Shown here: positions 45,672 to 55,340 of the stretch, piece after piece | Position numbering within the stretch: the stretch's first letter is position 1 | Layout of the letters: every line of letters begins with the position of its first letter | Source of the DNA: Pseudomonas sp. SCA2728.1_7 | GTDB lineage: Bacteria; Pseudomonadota; Gammaproteobacteria; Pseudomonadales; Pseudomonadaceae | Length of the DNA stretch: 64,000 nt | Reading direction: 5' to 3' | NCBI RefSeq assembly: GCF_018138145.1 | Contig: NZ_CP073104.1 | Span: forward strand, 1,984,001 to 2,048,000 | The notes under the pieces: generated by a model | What the model saw: the letters and a program-made list of their open reading frames with translations, nothing else | Databases searched by the model: none | What the model was told of the DNA's origin: nothing | Translations under genes and position numbers: made by a program

Positions 45672-45900
45672 AACGATTGAAGCGTTACTTCAAATGACTG
45701 CTGATGAGCTGCACACTCCCTGACTTGAAAGGCTCAAGCCAGGGAGCCCCCCCCTTGCGACGCACTCCCCCTCCTCCTGCCAAAAATGCTCGGCGCGGCG
45801 TGCAATACACCGCAACAACCCGCTGATATACATCGCGCAAAATCCCCCCGTACTATCCCCCACGGTTTTAACGACAATCCGCCAGAACAAGGACGTTCAA

Positions 45901-48900
45901 ATGGCCACGCTTATCAGCGAAGCATCGATACACATTGATCCGATCGTGATCACTGACATGCGCATTGAGAAAAATGAGAAAAATGCTTCAACGATCGATA
46001 TAAAAAACAGCCCTGATAACAGTCCGGATCTGCCGCTCAAACATAACGTCGAGCAGTTGAGAATCAACGACTCGGTATTTGGCCCGCTGCAATTTGGCGA
46101 TGTATCGATAACCCGGGTTGCCCTCGATGCATTGGGCGCAACCGTCGACAATCAACCGTTAAATGGCAAAAACACTTTCTTCCGAACACCCAAGCGCTCA
46201 TTTACCGACGCATTGCAGTTCAGCGCAGTCAATATCGAACAGCACATAAAGTCTGCTACCGGCAACGACAGTTATCTGTTGCCGACGCTGCTTTTCGAAA
46301 TGGCCAGCCGGCGTCCGTTAACGGCCCCCGGCATGATCAAGGAAAGCCTCGATTCCGATACTGACCCGGGTAACTATCGCAACAAGTTGGCGAAACTTTT
46401 AAGTTCCGCACAGAAACTCGACCTGAGTCATGCTCATCTTCCAAAGAACAACCGACGCTGGGTGGAGTTGACGAAAAGCTACTCCACACTGGGTTCAAGT
46501 GTCGGTATCCAGGGTTTCGGGATATTCATGGGATTGCGCGGTGTTGTCGATGCGATCAAAGCCAACAATAAAGCCGAAGTTGCAATTAACAGCGTTGGTA
46601 TTGCATCGGAAGTAGGCTCCATCGCCGTGGACATCACCGTCAGCAAGATCGCCACCGAAATGCTCACCGCCGGCCAGACTGCCTTCAAGGACTTTGCCAA
46701 AACCCGATTTGCCCTGAGGCTGGGCCGCTCTGGCGGTTTGATCGGCGGCGCGCTGACACTGCCATTCGATGTCTTCACCGCGATCAGATCTTTCAGGACC
46801 GCAGACAATACAACCGGCAAGGAAGCGATGGATCATTACGTCAGCGCAGGGTTGAGCATCACCAGTGCGGCCATGACGGTGATCCTTGGCACCGCCGCCA
46901 TGGCCGGATTCTCTTTCGCCGGCCCGGTGGGGCTCGCGGCCGGAGCCATCCTGGCGATTGGATCGCAAGTCTATGGTGCAGTGCGTGTCGTCGATGACAT
47001 CGATGATCACATCGAACTGACCCTTGATGAGCGTTGGCGCACCGGCTGGTTTTCGTTCTGCATGATGGACACCGATCAGGACATTCAGGATCGCTACAAC
47101 GTCGCGAAAACCAGACTGCAACACTCAGCCCAATTGCGGGACATGGCTCGAAAGTTGTTGGAAGGTCCGTTGAAGGACACCACCGAAGCCATCATCCATG
47201 GCGGGTTCGAAGTCTTTCTCCAGCCAACCCTGGTCTGGACGCGCAATTGGTGGACCAAGCAAGACAGCTGGAAAACCGTCAACGTCCCAAAAATCAGAGG
47301 CACCGATGACATCATCGATGCTCGCGATGGCGTCACCAAAGACACGCCCGGTGTGGTGCTGGGCACTCCGGCAGAACACAAAGGTGTTTTGTGGTTGATC
47401 GGTGAGGGTCGCGACTCGATCAAGGGCGTGGAGAAAAAACCCAATACCTTCCATTACCGCTCAGGAAAGAAGGACCTGACCGGCGGCGAAAAGGACGACC
47501 GCTTCGTCTTTGAAAGCGCCGGCGATCTGCTTCGCGAAGGCGCGATGACTTCCGAGTTCTCGACGATAAAGGGCGCCGCCGGTAACGACACACTGGTGCT
47601 CGGAGGCGATTACTACACTCGCAACGAGGCCAAAGCGGGATATGACATCGATCTGCTGGCACAGACGCTCCAGACAATCACTGCCGATCCTGCCGCCGAC
47701 AATGGCGAAAAATACACTTTCCACAGCTTTCTCGAAGGAATCGAAAATATTGAAACCGTGAAGGGTGCTGCATCTGTCGTGACGGGCAACGGGGCCAACA
47801 ATCTCATCCGCTCGCAAGGCAAAGACAGGATCAATGCGGGAGCAGGAAATGACCAGATTCATCTACTGCACGCCGGTGCAACGGCTTCGGGCGAGGCCGG
47901 TATCGACGAATACTTCATTGCCCACGAAGAAGGGTCTACCGCCATTCATGAGGATGGCGCACAGGCAAGCATTATCGTATTGAAATGGCGCGAGGAGCTG
48001 ATTGAGAGCTGGGTGATTGCGGACAATGCCTTGATCATCACCTCAGGTTTTGATTTCCATGACAGGCCCAAAAGCGTAGTCACTCTGCACGACATCTACA
48101 TGCAAGTCGGGACGCAAAGGCAACTCAAGAACAGTCATCTGACGTTTCTCACCCTGGACGGTTACATCCTCAAACCTGTGCTCCCCGAGAACATAACCAG
48201 TGATGAAAACCTGCCTGTCGATGTCATTACCGTCAAAAAAGGTTACCCGGCAAAAGCAACCATTCTCTACGCGGCTGACTGCTGGATCATGCATAAGCAC
48301 GATGTGCGTTACTACCTGCCGCGCTCCTCGCAACCAACCCGGTTCCATTCGGTAGAACGTACCGACGCCGTGACCACCCTTTATCTGGATTACGCCAGCA
48401 GTGAACTGAGCAAAGCCGAAGCCCACTTCATTGCGCGACAATCGGACAAGAACCAGGACCTGCTCGCGGGCTGTGATCTTGCCTACCACTTTGGCGAGAA
48501 GGTCTTGACGCTTAAATACTTTGCCGGAGCACGAGGAGGAGAAGACCCGCGCAACATGACCAAAATTCTGCGGACCATGGCCGTTCGCACGTATAGCAAA
48601 TATGTTCTGGTATTCAACGACGGTGTTGCTTTGAATGCAGGACTTACGCCGGAAACGGATGTCGCCCCTGCTGACAAAAACTACCCTACGTATTCTTTCA
48701 AAGAATGGACAACTCCAATCAACTTGCCTTTGAAGTTTCGAACAGGCGAGTTCCCTTATGAGCTACCGACCAATGAGGCGCACGAACTCGGCAGCAAAAA
48801 CGGATGTGCGATGCTCACGTCCGTGCCGGGGCAAACCGCCATGGAAAGTCTGGAAGGTGAAGGCTCCACATACCTGATCCATTTGGCGGCTGACATGACA

Positions 48901-49428
48901 TTCAGGCTTTCTACGCCGGGCGCGTTGGCCAACGCCACAGTCCGTCTGCCCTATTCCTCGACCTGGGAACTCGATGCGACCACATTGGGCAAGGTCACGA
49001 TCACACTGGAAAACAACCAACTGCACATCGGCACCTGCCGGATTCATTTACCGGTTTATGACAGCGAAGACCTGATTGATCAGGTACGCGTCATTACCGA
49101 AAACGGTGTCGTACATACGGTTGACCTGTCCTTCGACCGTATCTATCTGGATGGCCTTGATGCACGGTATTTTGAAGAACCCGACGCGACCAAAGCCTTG
49201 CCCGAAGTCTTTTCCTCAATGGCCAGCAAAGAGCTGAAGGTCAGAAATATCGCCACCGTCGACGATCTCCGTGAAACGGTGAACTACAGCTTCGCCGCCC
49301 ACGGCTGGATACTGCGCGCCGACAAGTCCCGCGTTGAATATTCGCAGTTGCGGGTGATCAATCGTTGCAGCCATCAAGATAAATACATCTTCTCTCCACA
49401 GCCCTTGATTGACGTGCCCCCCGCCTGA
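45901..49428 (+). CDS. Large protein with Mcf/FitD-like pore-forming segment and RTX-like repeats
   Basis: 1175 residues with AAGGACG before the ATG. Residues 1-190 are soluble. Residues ~193-385 are hydrophobic helices (GIQGFGIFMGLRGVVDAIK, GPVGLAAGAILAIGSQVYG) ending RVVDDIDDHIELTLDERWR. This order closely recalls the TcdA/TcdB-type pore-forming region of Mcf and FitD insecticidal toxins. Residues ~527-660 hold degenerate RTX-like repeats (TGGEKDDRFVFE, AGAGNDQIHL), suggesting calcium-binding beta-roll. The rest is beta-rich. No glycosyltransferase domain and no signal peptide is seen. Four related genes follow on the same strand. The likeness is from memory of the family; the whole protein may be a toxin or a translocator. 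Confidence 0.7.
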   Translation: MATLISEASIHIDPIVITDMRIEKNEKNASTIDIKNSPDNSPDLPLKHNVEQLRINDSVFGPLQFGDVSITRVALDALGATVDNQPLNGKNTFFRTPKRSFTDALQFSAVNIEQHIKSATGNDSYLLPTLLFEMASRRPLTAPGMIKESLDSDTDPGNYRNKLAKLLSSAQKLDLSHAHLPKNNRRWVELTKSYSTLGSSVGIQGFGIFMGLRGVVDAIKANNKAEVAINSVGIASEVGSIAVDITVSKIATEMLTAGQTAFKDFAKTRFALRLGRSGGLIGGALTLPFDVFTAIRSFRTADNTTGKEAMDHYVSAGLSITSAAMTVILGTAAMAGFSFAGPVGLAAGAILAIGSQVYGAVRVVDDIDDHIELTLDERWRTGWFSFCMMDTDQDIQDRYNVAKTRLQHSAQLRDMARKLLEGPLKDTTEAIIHGGFEVFLQPTLVWTRNWWTKQDSWKTVNVPKIRGTDDIIDARDGVTKDTPGVVLGTPAEHKGVLWLIGEGRDSIKGVEKKPNTFHYRSGKKDLTGGEKDDRFVFESAGDLLREGAMTSEFSTIKGAAGNDTLVLGGDYYTRNEAKAGYDIDLLAQTLQTITADPAADNGEKYTFHSFLEGIENIETVKGAASVVTGNGANNLIRSQGKDRINAGAGNDQIHLLHAGATASGEAGIDEYFIAHEEGSTAIHEDGAQASIIVLKWREELIESWVIADNALIITSGFDFHDRPKSVVTLHDIYMQVGTQRQLKNSHLTFLTLDGYILKPVLPENITSDENLPVDVITVKKGYPAKATILYAADCWIMHKHDVRYYLPRSSQPTRFHSVERTDAVTTLYLDYASSELSKAEAHFIARQSDKNQDLLAGCDLAYHFGEKVLTLKYFAGARGGEDPRNMTKILRTMAVRTYSKYVLVFNDGVALNAGLTPETDVAPADKNYPTYSFKEWTTPINLPLKFRTGEFPYELPTNEAHELGSKNGCAMLTSVPGQTAMESLEGEGSTYLIHLAADMTFRLSTPGALANATVRLPYSSTWELDATTLGKVTITLENNQLHIGTCRIHLPVYDSEDLIDQVRVITENGVVHTVDLSFDRIYLDGLDARYFEEPDATKALPEVFSSMASKELKVRNIATVDDLRETVNYSFAAHGWILRADKSRVEYSQLRVINRCSHQDKYIFSPQPLIDVPPA

Positions 49429-49600
49429 CGCTGCAAACGTCGGTCGATGGCTGATCGCGATTTGCGCACTCTGAAGTTGAAACAACCAATGTCTCCATGA
49501 CAGTCACATCCCGGATACCCCGGGATGTAGACGAGTGCGCCCGAAATACGGCGAGTCGCTTCCATGCGCTCGACATCCCACACTCCATGAGTAATTTGCA

Positions 49601-51463
49601 ATGGCCAAACCGCCCAAAAAAGTTGCAGTGACAACCGCAGCCGATTCATCCGTTACCACAAACCCCACGCACTCGAATCCGGGCAGCCACATTACCCGCT
49701 ATACCCTTGACGTCTCACGGGTTGGTGCCGATTCATCTCCACGACCTTTCGCACCGGACACTGCCGCAGACTCGGCCCCTCACCAGCCTGCAATCGTCGT
49801 CAGTGAAATGCCCGGCAGTCACGTCGACACCTACCGCGCGGCACACAATGCCATCGCCTGGCCTGAGACTCGATTGAGCGAATTGACCCCGCTTGCCGAC
49901 AACACCGGCCTGTTCATCGGGCCGGATCAGCGCACCTACGCGCAGATCGGCAATGAAGGCCGGTTCATTGTCGAGCGAGATCTGCACGGCAACTATTACG
50001 TGCCTCTGACGTTCTCGCCCGGGATACCCGGCCCTGTTGTAACAAGAAGTGGCAGCGAAACAAGCTGGCGTATCCAGCGCCCCGGCTGGCAGCCCACGCA
50101 GAACCCGGCCGGTGCTCCAGCGGTGCCGCAAACGCCGGCCTACCTGTCGCCCGGTGACGCGAGCACACTGACCAAGGCAGAACCTGCTACCGGTGCGGTC
50201 CGTTACAACAAACTCAAACAAACCTTCATTGATACGGCCGAAGGCACGGTCATGGTGCGCAAAAACAAAAACGGCGATTACCAGCAAGCCTTTGCGTCTA
50301 GCAGCGTCTCGCCCGACGTATTTTTCGAACAGATTCCCGGCACCCTTCTCTGGCGACAAAGAGCAGCGAGCACGATACCGGGTGAGCCTGCTGTTTCAGA
50401 GCGACTGCGTGCCACTGCCGAGACGACCGAACCAAGTACCAGCAAACGGCCAAGGCTTGACGAGCCCCTGGCGCCACTGCCGCCATTGCGCCCTGCAACA
50501 GCGAAAACCGACAATCCAACACCGTTCTTCTGGCTGTCTTGGGGACATTTGCACAAGCCAGCGGTGGAATCCGTACAACTGGGGTGGCTTCACTACCCCA
50601 TCGTGCCCGCCGGTTCCAATGCCACGCCCAAAGTGTACTTCGTGCAACACCCGGAATTTGTCCCGAGCGGCTTCGACGCCTTTGAGAACATGCTGCGCAA
50701 TACCCCATCGCTGCAACCGGTCGCCACCTTTCGCATCGGCAGCGACCCGGGAGAAATACACCCCGGCAAACGCTTTTTTGAAACGACTCTGACCCGATCG
50801 GTTGCCGAAGCATTCCCGGACTTTTCCGACTTCACTGCACGGGCGGTCGCCAGAAAACTATTCGACGTTTCCGACCATTTTCCCTTTATCACCGGTACTG
50901 GACTGATCCACATTCAGGCAGTCCTGCACCAGTGGAAGCAAAAGCCGTTTCCCACCACACCGGCGTTCGCCGACCCGCTGAATCTGCTCACGATTGCGCC
51001 CTCCGTTGATCATCAAGGCAAGAAAATCATTCCGCTGCCGGCGCAGACCGAGGGCGATCTGAAACGCCTGACCTTCGATCCGCAGCGTTTTTCCCTCGAG
51101 TGGAATCACTATAAAACCTATCCAACCGATCTGAACCTCAGACGCCTGCTCGGCGCCCTGCTGATTCGTTCGGGATACGAAGTTTTTCCGCTGACTCACG
51201 AACACCGCAAGCCGACCCTGGTGTTCAGGCGCGAACATCATGATCAGGTGTTTTATTTGAAATTGGGATCGGTCGAACAGGTCGGACTTTCCCACACCCC
51301 GGGCAACGAACTGACTGATCCAAGTCTATCGGCCCGAATTGGCTCAGACGCACTTATCGCGCTGATGGCCGCGCATTCGCAGAACAAGGTGGTGTGGCTG
51401 ATCGGCGGGGTGCTGAAAGTCGAGTCGCAACCGGACTCGGTATTCATTCTCAGAGAGCGTTAA
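49601..51463 (+). CDS. Tandem paralogue 1 of an unrecognised family (620 residues)
   Basis: Starts MAKPPKK. Disordered, Thr/Pro-rich N-terminus; module A at residues ~90-165 (GLFIGPDQRTYAQIG, GSETSWRIQRPGW), module B at ~193-250 (TFIDTAEGTVMVRKN, QIPGTLLWRQ). The two modules look like copies of one unit. The linker carries SKRPRLDE, a basic motif like a nuclear localisation signal. Residues ~310-620 form the shared C-terminal domain with GFDAFENMLR, FADPLNLL, RFSLEWNHY, SGYEVFPL, VFYLKL and VVWLIGGV. No signal peptide or membrane helix. The gene is 172 bases after the Mcf-like gene. Function unknown. Confidence 0.7.
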   Translation: MAKPPKKVAVTTAADSSVTTNPTHSNPGSHITRYTLDVSRVGADSSPRPFAPDTAADSAPHQPAIVVSEMPGSHVDTYRAAHNAIAWPETRLSELTPLADNTGLFIGPDQRTYAQIGNEGRFIVERDLHGNYYVPLTFSPGIPGPVVTRSGSETSWRIQRPGWQPTQNPAGAPAVPQTPAYLSPGDASTLTKAEPATGAVRYNKLKQTFIDTAEGTVMVRKNKNGDYQQAFASSSVSPDVFFEQIPGTLLWRQRAASTIPGEPAVSERLRATAETTEPSTSKRPRLDEPLAPLPPLRPATAKTDNPTPFFWLSWGHLHKPAVESVQLGWLHYPIVPAGSNATPKVYFVQHPEFVPSGFDAFENMLRNTPSLQPVATFRIGSDPGEIHPGKRFFETTLTRSVAEAFPDFSDFTARAVARKLFDVSDHFPFITGTGLIHIQAVLHQWKQKPFPTTPAFADPLNLLTIAPSVDHQGKKIIPLPAQTEGDLKRLTFDPQRFSLEWNHYKTYPTDLNLRRLLGALLIRSGYEVFPLTHEHRKPTLVFRREHHDQVFYLKLGSVEQVGLSHTPGNELTDPSLSARIGSDALIALMAAHSQNKVVWLIGGVLKVESQPDSVFILRER

Positions 51464-51710
51464 GCCCTGCGGTGACGCTCATCCGCGATTGATCGCGAGC
51501 GTCGCGCAATCCTCTTCAACACGGCGCAACACTCTGCAGCCTCAAGCTTGCAGCGCAATACATATGTACCGCACACAAGTGCGTTTTTTTGCCGAACATC
51601 AAGCCTTTGAAGCCGATAGGCCGGGCAATCATGGCGCAGCACACGACACATTGATGTGCTGCCCGATTGACCGGCCCTTTGACTTGTCAGCACCTCATCG
51701 GAGCAATTCA

Positions 51711-53366
51711 ATGGCCAAACCACCCAAGAAAATCCCCCGTCAGACCTCCCCACAAACAACGCCGACATCGCCGGATCCTGGGCTCAACCCAAGCGGCAAT
51801 CTCGCCGTTGAAAGGGCCAGTTCCGACCACAGCATGATTACGGCGAACCCGCTACCGGTTGAGTCTTCGCAACGCTCCAGCGTTATCGTCAGTCATGCGC
51901 ACGTGCAAGACGCGCAATCAAGCGCAACGCGCACAGCGGAATGGGTACGGCGGCACTCGATTGATCCAGAGACCCCGGCGCTGGCCGGCACATCGAGGGA
52001 TCAAAGCCTGCCGCAGCCTGTTTTTATCAACCCCGAGTCAGCCGACCTGCTCAAGTTACAGGCCGGCGACGAAGACGGCTTGCGATACGACAAACGCAAG
52101 AAGGCCTACGTCGAAATGCCCGGTGGTTTCGTCATGGTCTCGAAAACCACAGACGGATGGCGGCAGACCCATGCAGGGGAAGCGATTCCCACCGGAACAA
52201 GGGTTGAACAAATCCCGGGGACAATGCTCTGGCGTGAAGTCGAAACGCCGCCCCTCGGCAAAAAAACCGCAGCCACCGAAACAGCCGAGGTGATAGTCAG
52301 TCCGGGCAGGCACTCCCCGTCAACGGAACAACGCAGCGCCCTCGCAGATGCAAGCACGCTAGTCAGCAGTCTGCTTTCTCAACAGCCCATTGCAGTGGAT
52401 CTTTCCGCCGGTCAATGGAAAAACTGGGGAAGAGCCGCAAGGCCGGAATCCGGTGAATCCATTGAAATAGACGGCAAGCACTATCCGATCGTCGCGCAAG
52501 GTCTGCGAGACGATACCGGCCTTGTGTATCTGCAACACCCTGGATTTGCACCTGATCGCTTTGATGCCTTCGAAAACATGTTGCGCCACGAGCCTTCGCG
52601 TCAGCCGAAATGGGCACTCAAACGAGAAGGCCAATGGAAGGTGCTGGACAATCATCCGCCTTTTGAAATGTCTGCAACCCAATACGTTGCCAGCGCATTC
52701 AATTATCTGTCGGCACAATCGGCAAGTAACCTCGCCAGAGCCGTATTCGATCATGTCTCTGCTCCTCAGGGCGTCAATGCGCAGAGCCTTTCAGCGATGG
52801 CGCTGACGTTCCGCCACTGGACGGACCGAGCCAATAACCAGGCGCCCATGCATCACCTGTCAGACCCGTTGGTCATGCTGCCAGTCCTGGTGCCACCAGC
52901 CGGCAGTCTGCCACGCGTCGGCTTGCTCACCTTGCCCGCGCCTGACTCAAGCCCGCTGCAGCGCCTGGATCTTGATCCGGCACGCTTCGCCCAGGAATGG
53001 GCCGCGTACACGGCGGGTCCCACACCCGCTGCCTTGCGCGAACTATTCAGGTCGGTCTTGCAGCGCAACGGCTACAACATCAATTCGAATCCCCGTCAGC
53101 ACAGCGAAGGCGCGCTGATCTTTCATCGCCCGGATGTCGCCGCGGTCTTTGTGCTGAAGCTGCCCCGCGTCGTGGACAATCAGGTGCCTCGCTACGCCTC
53201 GCCAGGATCCGAACTCAACGATCCTGATTTTCGAAGCAGACTCAGCACCGCGCAAAGACAGCAGCTTGAGAACGATTTGAGCCACACCGAAATCATCTAT
53301 CTGGTGGGCGGTGTGCAACAGATATCCGCCGACAACCCGACGCTGTTCATGATCAGAGAAGGTTGA
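51711..53366 (+). CDS. Tandem paralogue 2 (551 residues), lacks first module
   Basis: Starts at the ATG at 51711 (MAKPPKK again) with CGGAGC upstream. Module A is missing; the disordered tail runs straight to module B at residues ~104-177 (KKAYVEMPGGFVMVSKT, EQIPGTMLWRE). The linker lacks the KR-R motif of the others. The C-terminal domain (~231-551) has RFDAFENMLR, QWKVLDN, TQYV, LSDPLVML, NGYNINSN, ALIFHRP, VFVLKLP and IIYLVGGV. The 247-base gap before it is the largest in the set. Same unknown family; perhaps a shortened member by deletion of one repeat. Confidence 0.7.
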   Translation: MAKPPKKIPRQTSPQTTPTSPDPGLNPSGNLAVERASSDHSMITANPLPVESSQRSSVIVSHAHVQDAQSSATRTAEWVRRHSIDPETPALAGTSRDQSLPQPVFINPESADLLKLQAGDEDGLRYDKRKKAYVEMPGGFVMVSKTTDGWRQTHAGEAIPTGTRVEQIPGTMLWREVETPPLGKKTAATETAEVIVSPGRHSPSTEQRSALADASTLVSSLLSQQPIAVDLSAGQWKNWGRAARPESGESIEIDGKHYPIVAQGLRDDTGLVYLQHPGFAPDRFDAFENMLRHEPSRQPKWALKREGQWKVLDNHPPFEMSATQYVASAFNYLSAQSASNLARAVFDHVSAPQGVNAQSLSAMALTFRHWTDRANNQAPMHHLSDPLVMLPVLVPPAGSLPRVGLLTLPAPDSSPLQRLDLDPARFAQEWAAYTAGPTPAALRELFRSVLQRNGYNINSNPRQHSEGALIFHRPDVAAVFVLKLPRVVDNQVPRYASPGSELNDPDFRSRLSTAQRQQLENDLSHTEIIYLVGGVQQISADNPTLFMIREG

Positions 53367-53419
53367 CTCTCCTCACAACGCACATCGATCGCCGCGCCTA
53401 ACCAACAGCGAGACAAATA

Positions 53420-55279
53420 ATGGCCAAACCACCGAAACGTATGGCCGGGACCACTGCGCCCGACTCCCCGCCGCCTGTTGCAAATCCTGCTGGCAGCTCC
53501 CGCAGGCTGCCCGGCGAAAACCCGCCCGACGCAGATTCCTCGAGCGGCCCGGCGAGCACACACCCGCAACAAGCGTTGGTGCAAGTCACAGAAATACCTG
53601 CCACCGCGCTGTCAGCGCAGGCGGCTCTGCGCTCGATCACCTGGCCTGCCGAGCAAGTACATTTGTTGCAACGTCTGGATGCCGAAAGCGGACTGTTCAC
53701 CAGCCCCGATGGCAAGTTGTATGCCCATGTTGAAAATGAAGGGCATCTGCTGGTCGAAAGCCTTGCTGACGGCCGCTACCAGATTCCCTTCAACTTCACA
53801 CCGCACTTGCCTGGCCCCTTTCTGGTAAAAACCGAGCGCCAGGCCATCTGGACTTTTGAACGCCCCGGCTGGCTTGCGCACAACCCGGATCACGATCAGC
53901 GACAGACCGTCGCTGACCTGCCGACGGTGCATCAACCCATCTACCTTGCGCCCGAAGATGCGACCCTGCTATCGCCTGCACTGCAGACCATGGACGGGGT
54001 GCGTTATGACAAGCATCGCAAAACCTATATCGATACACCTGATGGAACCGTCATGGTGCGCAGAAACACTGAAGGCCATTATCAGCAGGCCTCTGCAAGC
54101 GCACGCGACACTTCGCCAATAGTGTTCGCACAGATTCCCGGTACACGGCTGTGGCGGCGCAAAACCGAGGTGAGTGAGTCGTTAACGGAACCTGCACAAC
54201 CGGTTAAACGCAAATCCCTGCCGGACAGTCAGGAGCCTGCACCAGGCCCCAGCAAACGCGCGCATCAGGAAGACGGCAGCGACCCGACCCAGGCACTCAG
54301 CGAAAGCCTGCTTTCGACCAACCCCGCCGCGATCAATCTGAGTTACGGGTTGTGGCGCAACTGGGGGCGAAATGTCCCTCCGCAATTGGACCAGCACATC
54401 GAAATCGATGGGCAATACTATCGAATCCTGCATCAGAATCCGGGACCGAACCCGAGACTCGTGTATCTGTTGCACCCCTTGTTTTCGCCCTACTTGTACG
54501 ACGCTTTCGAATACATGTTGCGGGACAACCCGGCCATGCAACCGAGATGGGCGATCAAGCGCAGTAACCAGTGGAGGGTTCTGGACAACGTCGTGCCGTT
54601 CGAGATGCCCATCACTCAGTACATTTCCAGAACCTTCAAGTACCTGTCGGATCAATCCGTCAGCGCGCTCGCCCGTGCCATGTTCAACCAGGCCAACCGA
54701 TCCGAGGTCATCAACGGCCATGGTCTGGCCCTGCTCAATCAAGTGTTTCACTACTGGGCAAGCAGGCAGGTGCGCTACGCGCCACGGCGAGAATTGAGTG
54801 ATCCGTTGCTGATGTTGCGCAGACCCGAAGGACAGTCAGACACGCTGACCATTCCTTCCTCACTGGGTGAAGGCTTGATGCGTCTGGATTTTGATCCCGG
54901 ACGGTTTTCCCAACACTGGAACGAGTACGCAACGGCACGGACTACGCCCGGCTTACGCAGGCTGTTCAGCAGCATCCTCGAAGATGACGGTTACGAAGTG
55001 AACGCCACTGCTCAACCGCTGAACGACGACGCCTTGCTGTTTCATCGAAAGAAGATCGACCAGGTATTCGTGTTGAGACTGCCGCCGCTTATCAACGGCA
55101 GGCTCAAACGCGTGACGCTGGAAAGTTTTGAGTTCAGTGACAGCCAACTGCGAACCCTCATCACAGAGCAAAAACCACTGTCCACGTACCGCGAAGAAAA
55201 CAAGATCATCTACCTGCTCGGAGGGGTTCAAAAAGATGCGCTTGGGCAGACAACGCTCTTCGTTATCAGAGACAAGTAA
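53420..55279 (+). CDS. Tandem paralogue 3 (619 residues)
   Basis: Starts MAKPPKR. Two modules: A (~81-150: SGLFTSPDGKLYAHVENEG, QAIWTFERPGW) and B (~174-247: KTYIDTPDGTVMVRRN, QIPGTRLWRR). Linker GPSKRAHQED. C-terminal domain ~307-619 with WRNWGRN, EIDGQYYRI, LYDAFEYMLRD, QWRVLDN, TQYIS, LSDPLLML, RFSQHWNEY, DGYEVNA, ALLFHRKKIDQVFVLRLP and IIYLLGGV. It is 53 bases after paralogue 2, so probably one transcript. Cytoplasmic-looking; secretion route and function unknown. Confidence 0.7.
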   Translation: MAKPPKRMAGTTAPDSPPPVANPAGSSRRLPGENPPDADSSSGPASTHPQQALVQVTEIPATALSAQAALRSITWPAEQVHLLQRLDAESGLFTSPDGKLYAHVENEGHLLVESLADGRYQIPFNFTPHLPGPFLVKTERQAIWTFERPGWLAHNPDHDQRQTVADLPTVHQPIYLAPEDATLLSPALQTMDGVRYDKHRKTYIDTPDGTVMVRRNTEGHYQQASASARDTSPIVFAQIPGTRLWRRKTEVSESLTEPAQPVKRKSLPDSQEPAPGPSKRAHQEDGSDPTQALSESLLSTNPAAINLSYGLWRNWGRNVPPQLDQHIEIDGQYYRILHQNPGPNPRLVYLLHPLFSPYLYDAFEYMLRDNPAMQPRWAIKRSNQWRVLDNVVPFEMPITQYISRTFKYLSDQSVSALARAMFNQANRSEVINGHGLALLNQVFHYWASRQVRYAPRRELSDPLLMLRRPEGQSDTLTIPSSLGEGLMRLDFDPGRFSQHWNEYATARTTPGLRRLFSSILEDDGYEVNATAQPLNDDALLFHRKKIDQVFVLRLPPLINGRLKRVTLESFEFSDSQLRTLITEQKPLSTYREENKIIYLLGGVQKDALGQTTLFVIRDK

Positions 55280-55340
55280 TCAACGAGAGATCAATCGAGA
55301 CAGTGAGCAATGCAACCATGACCGACTCTGAGGCACTTCA

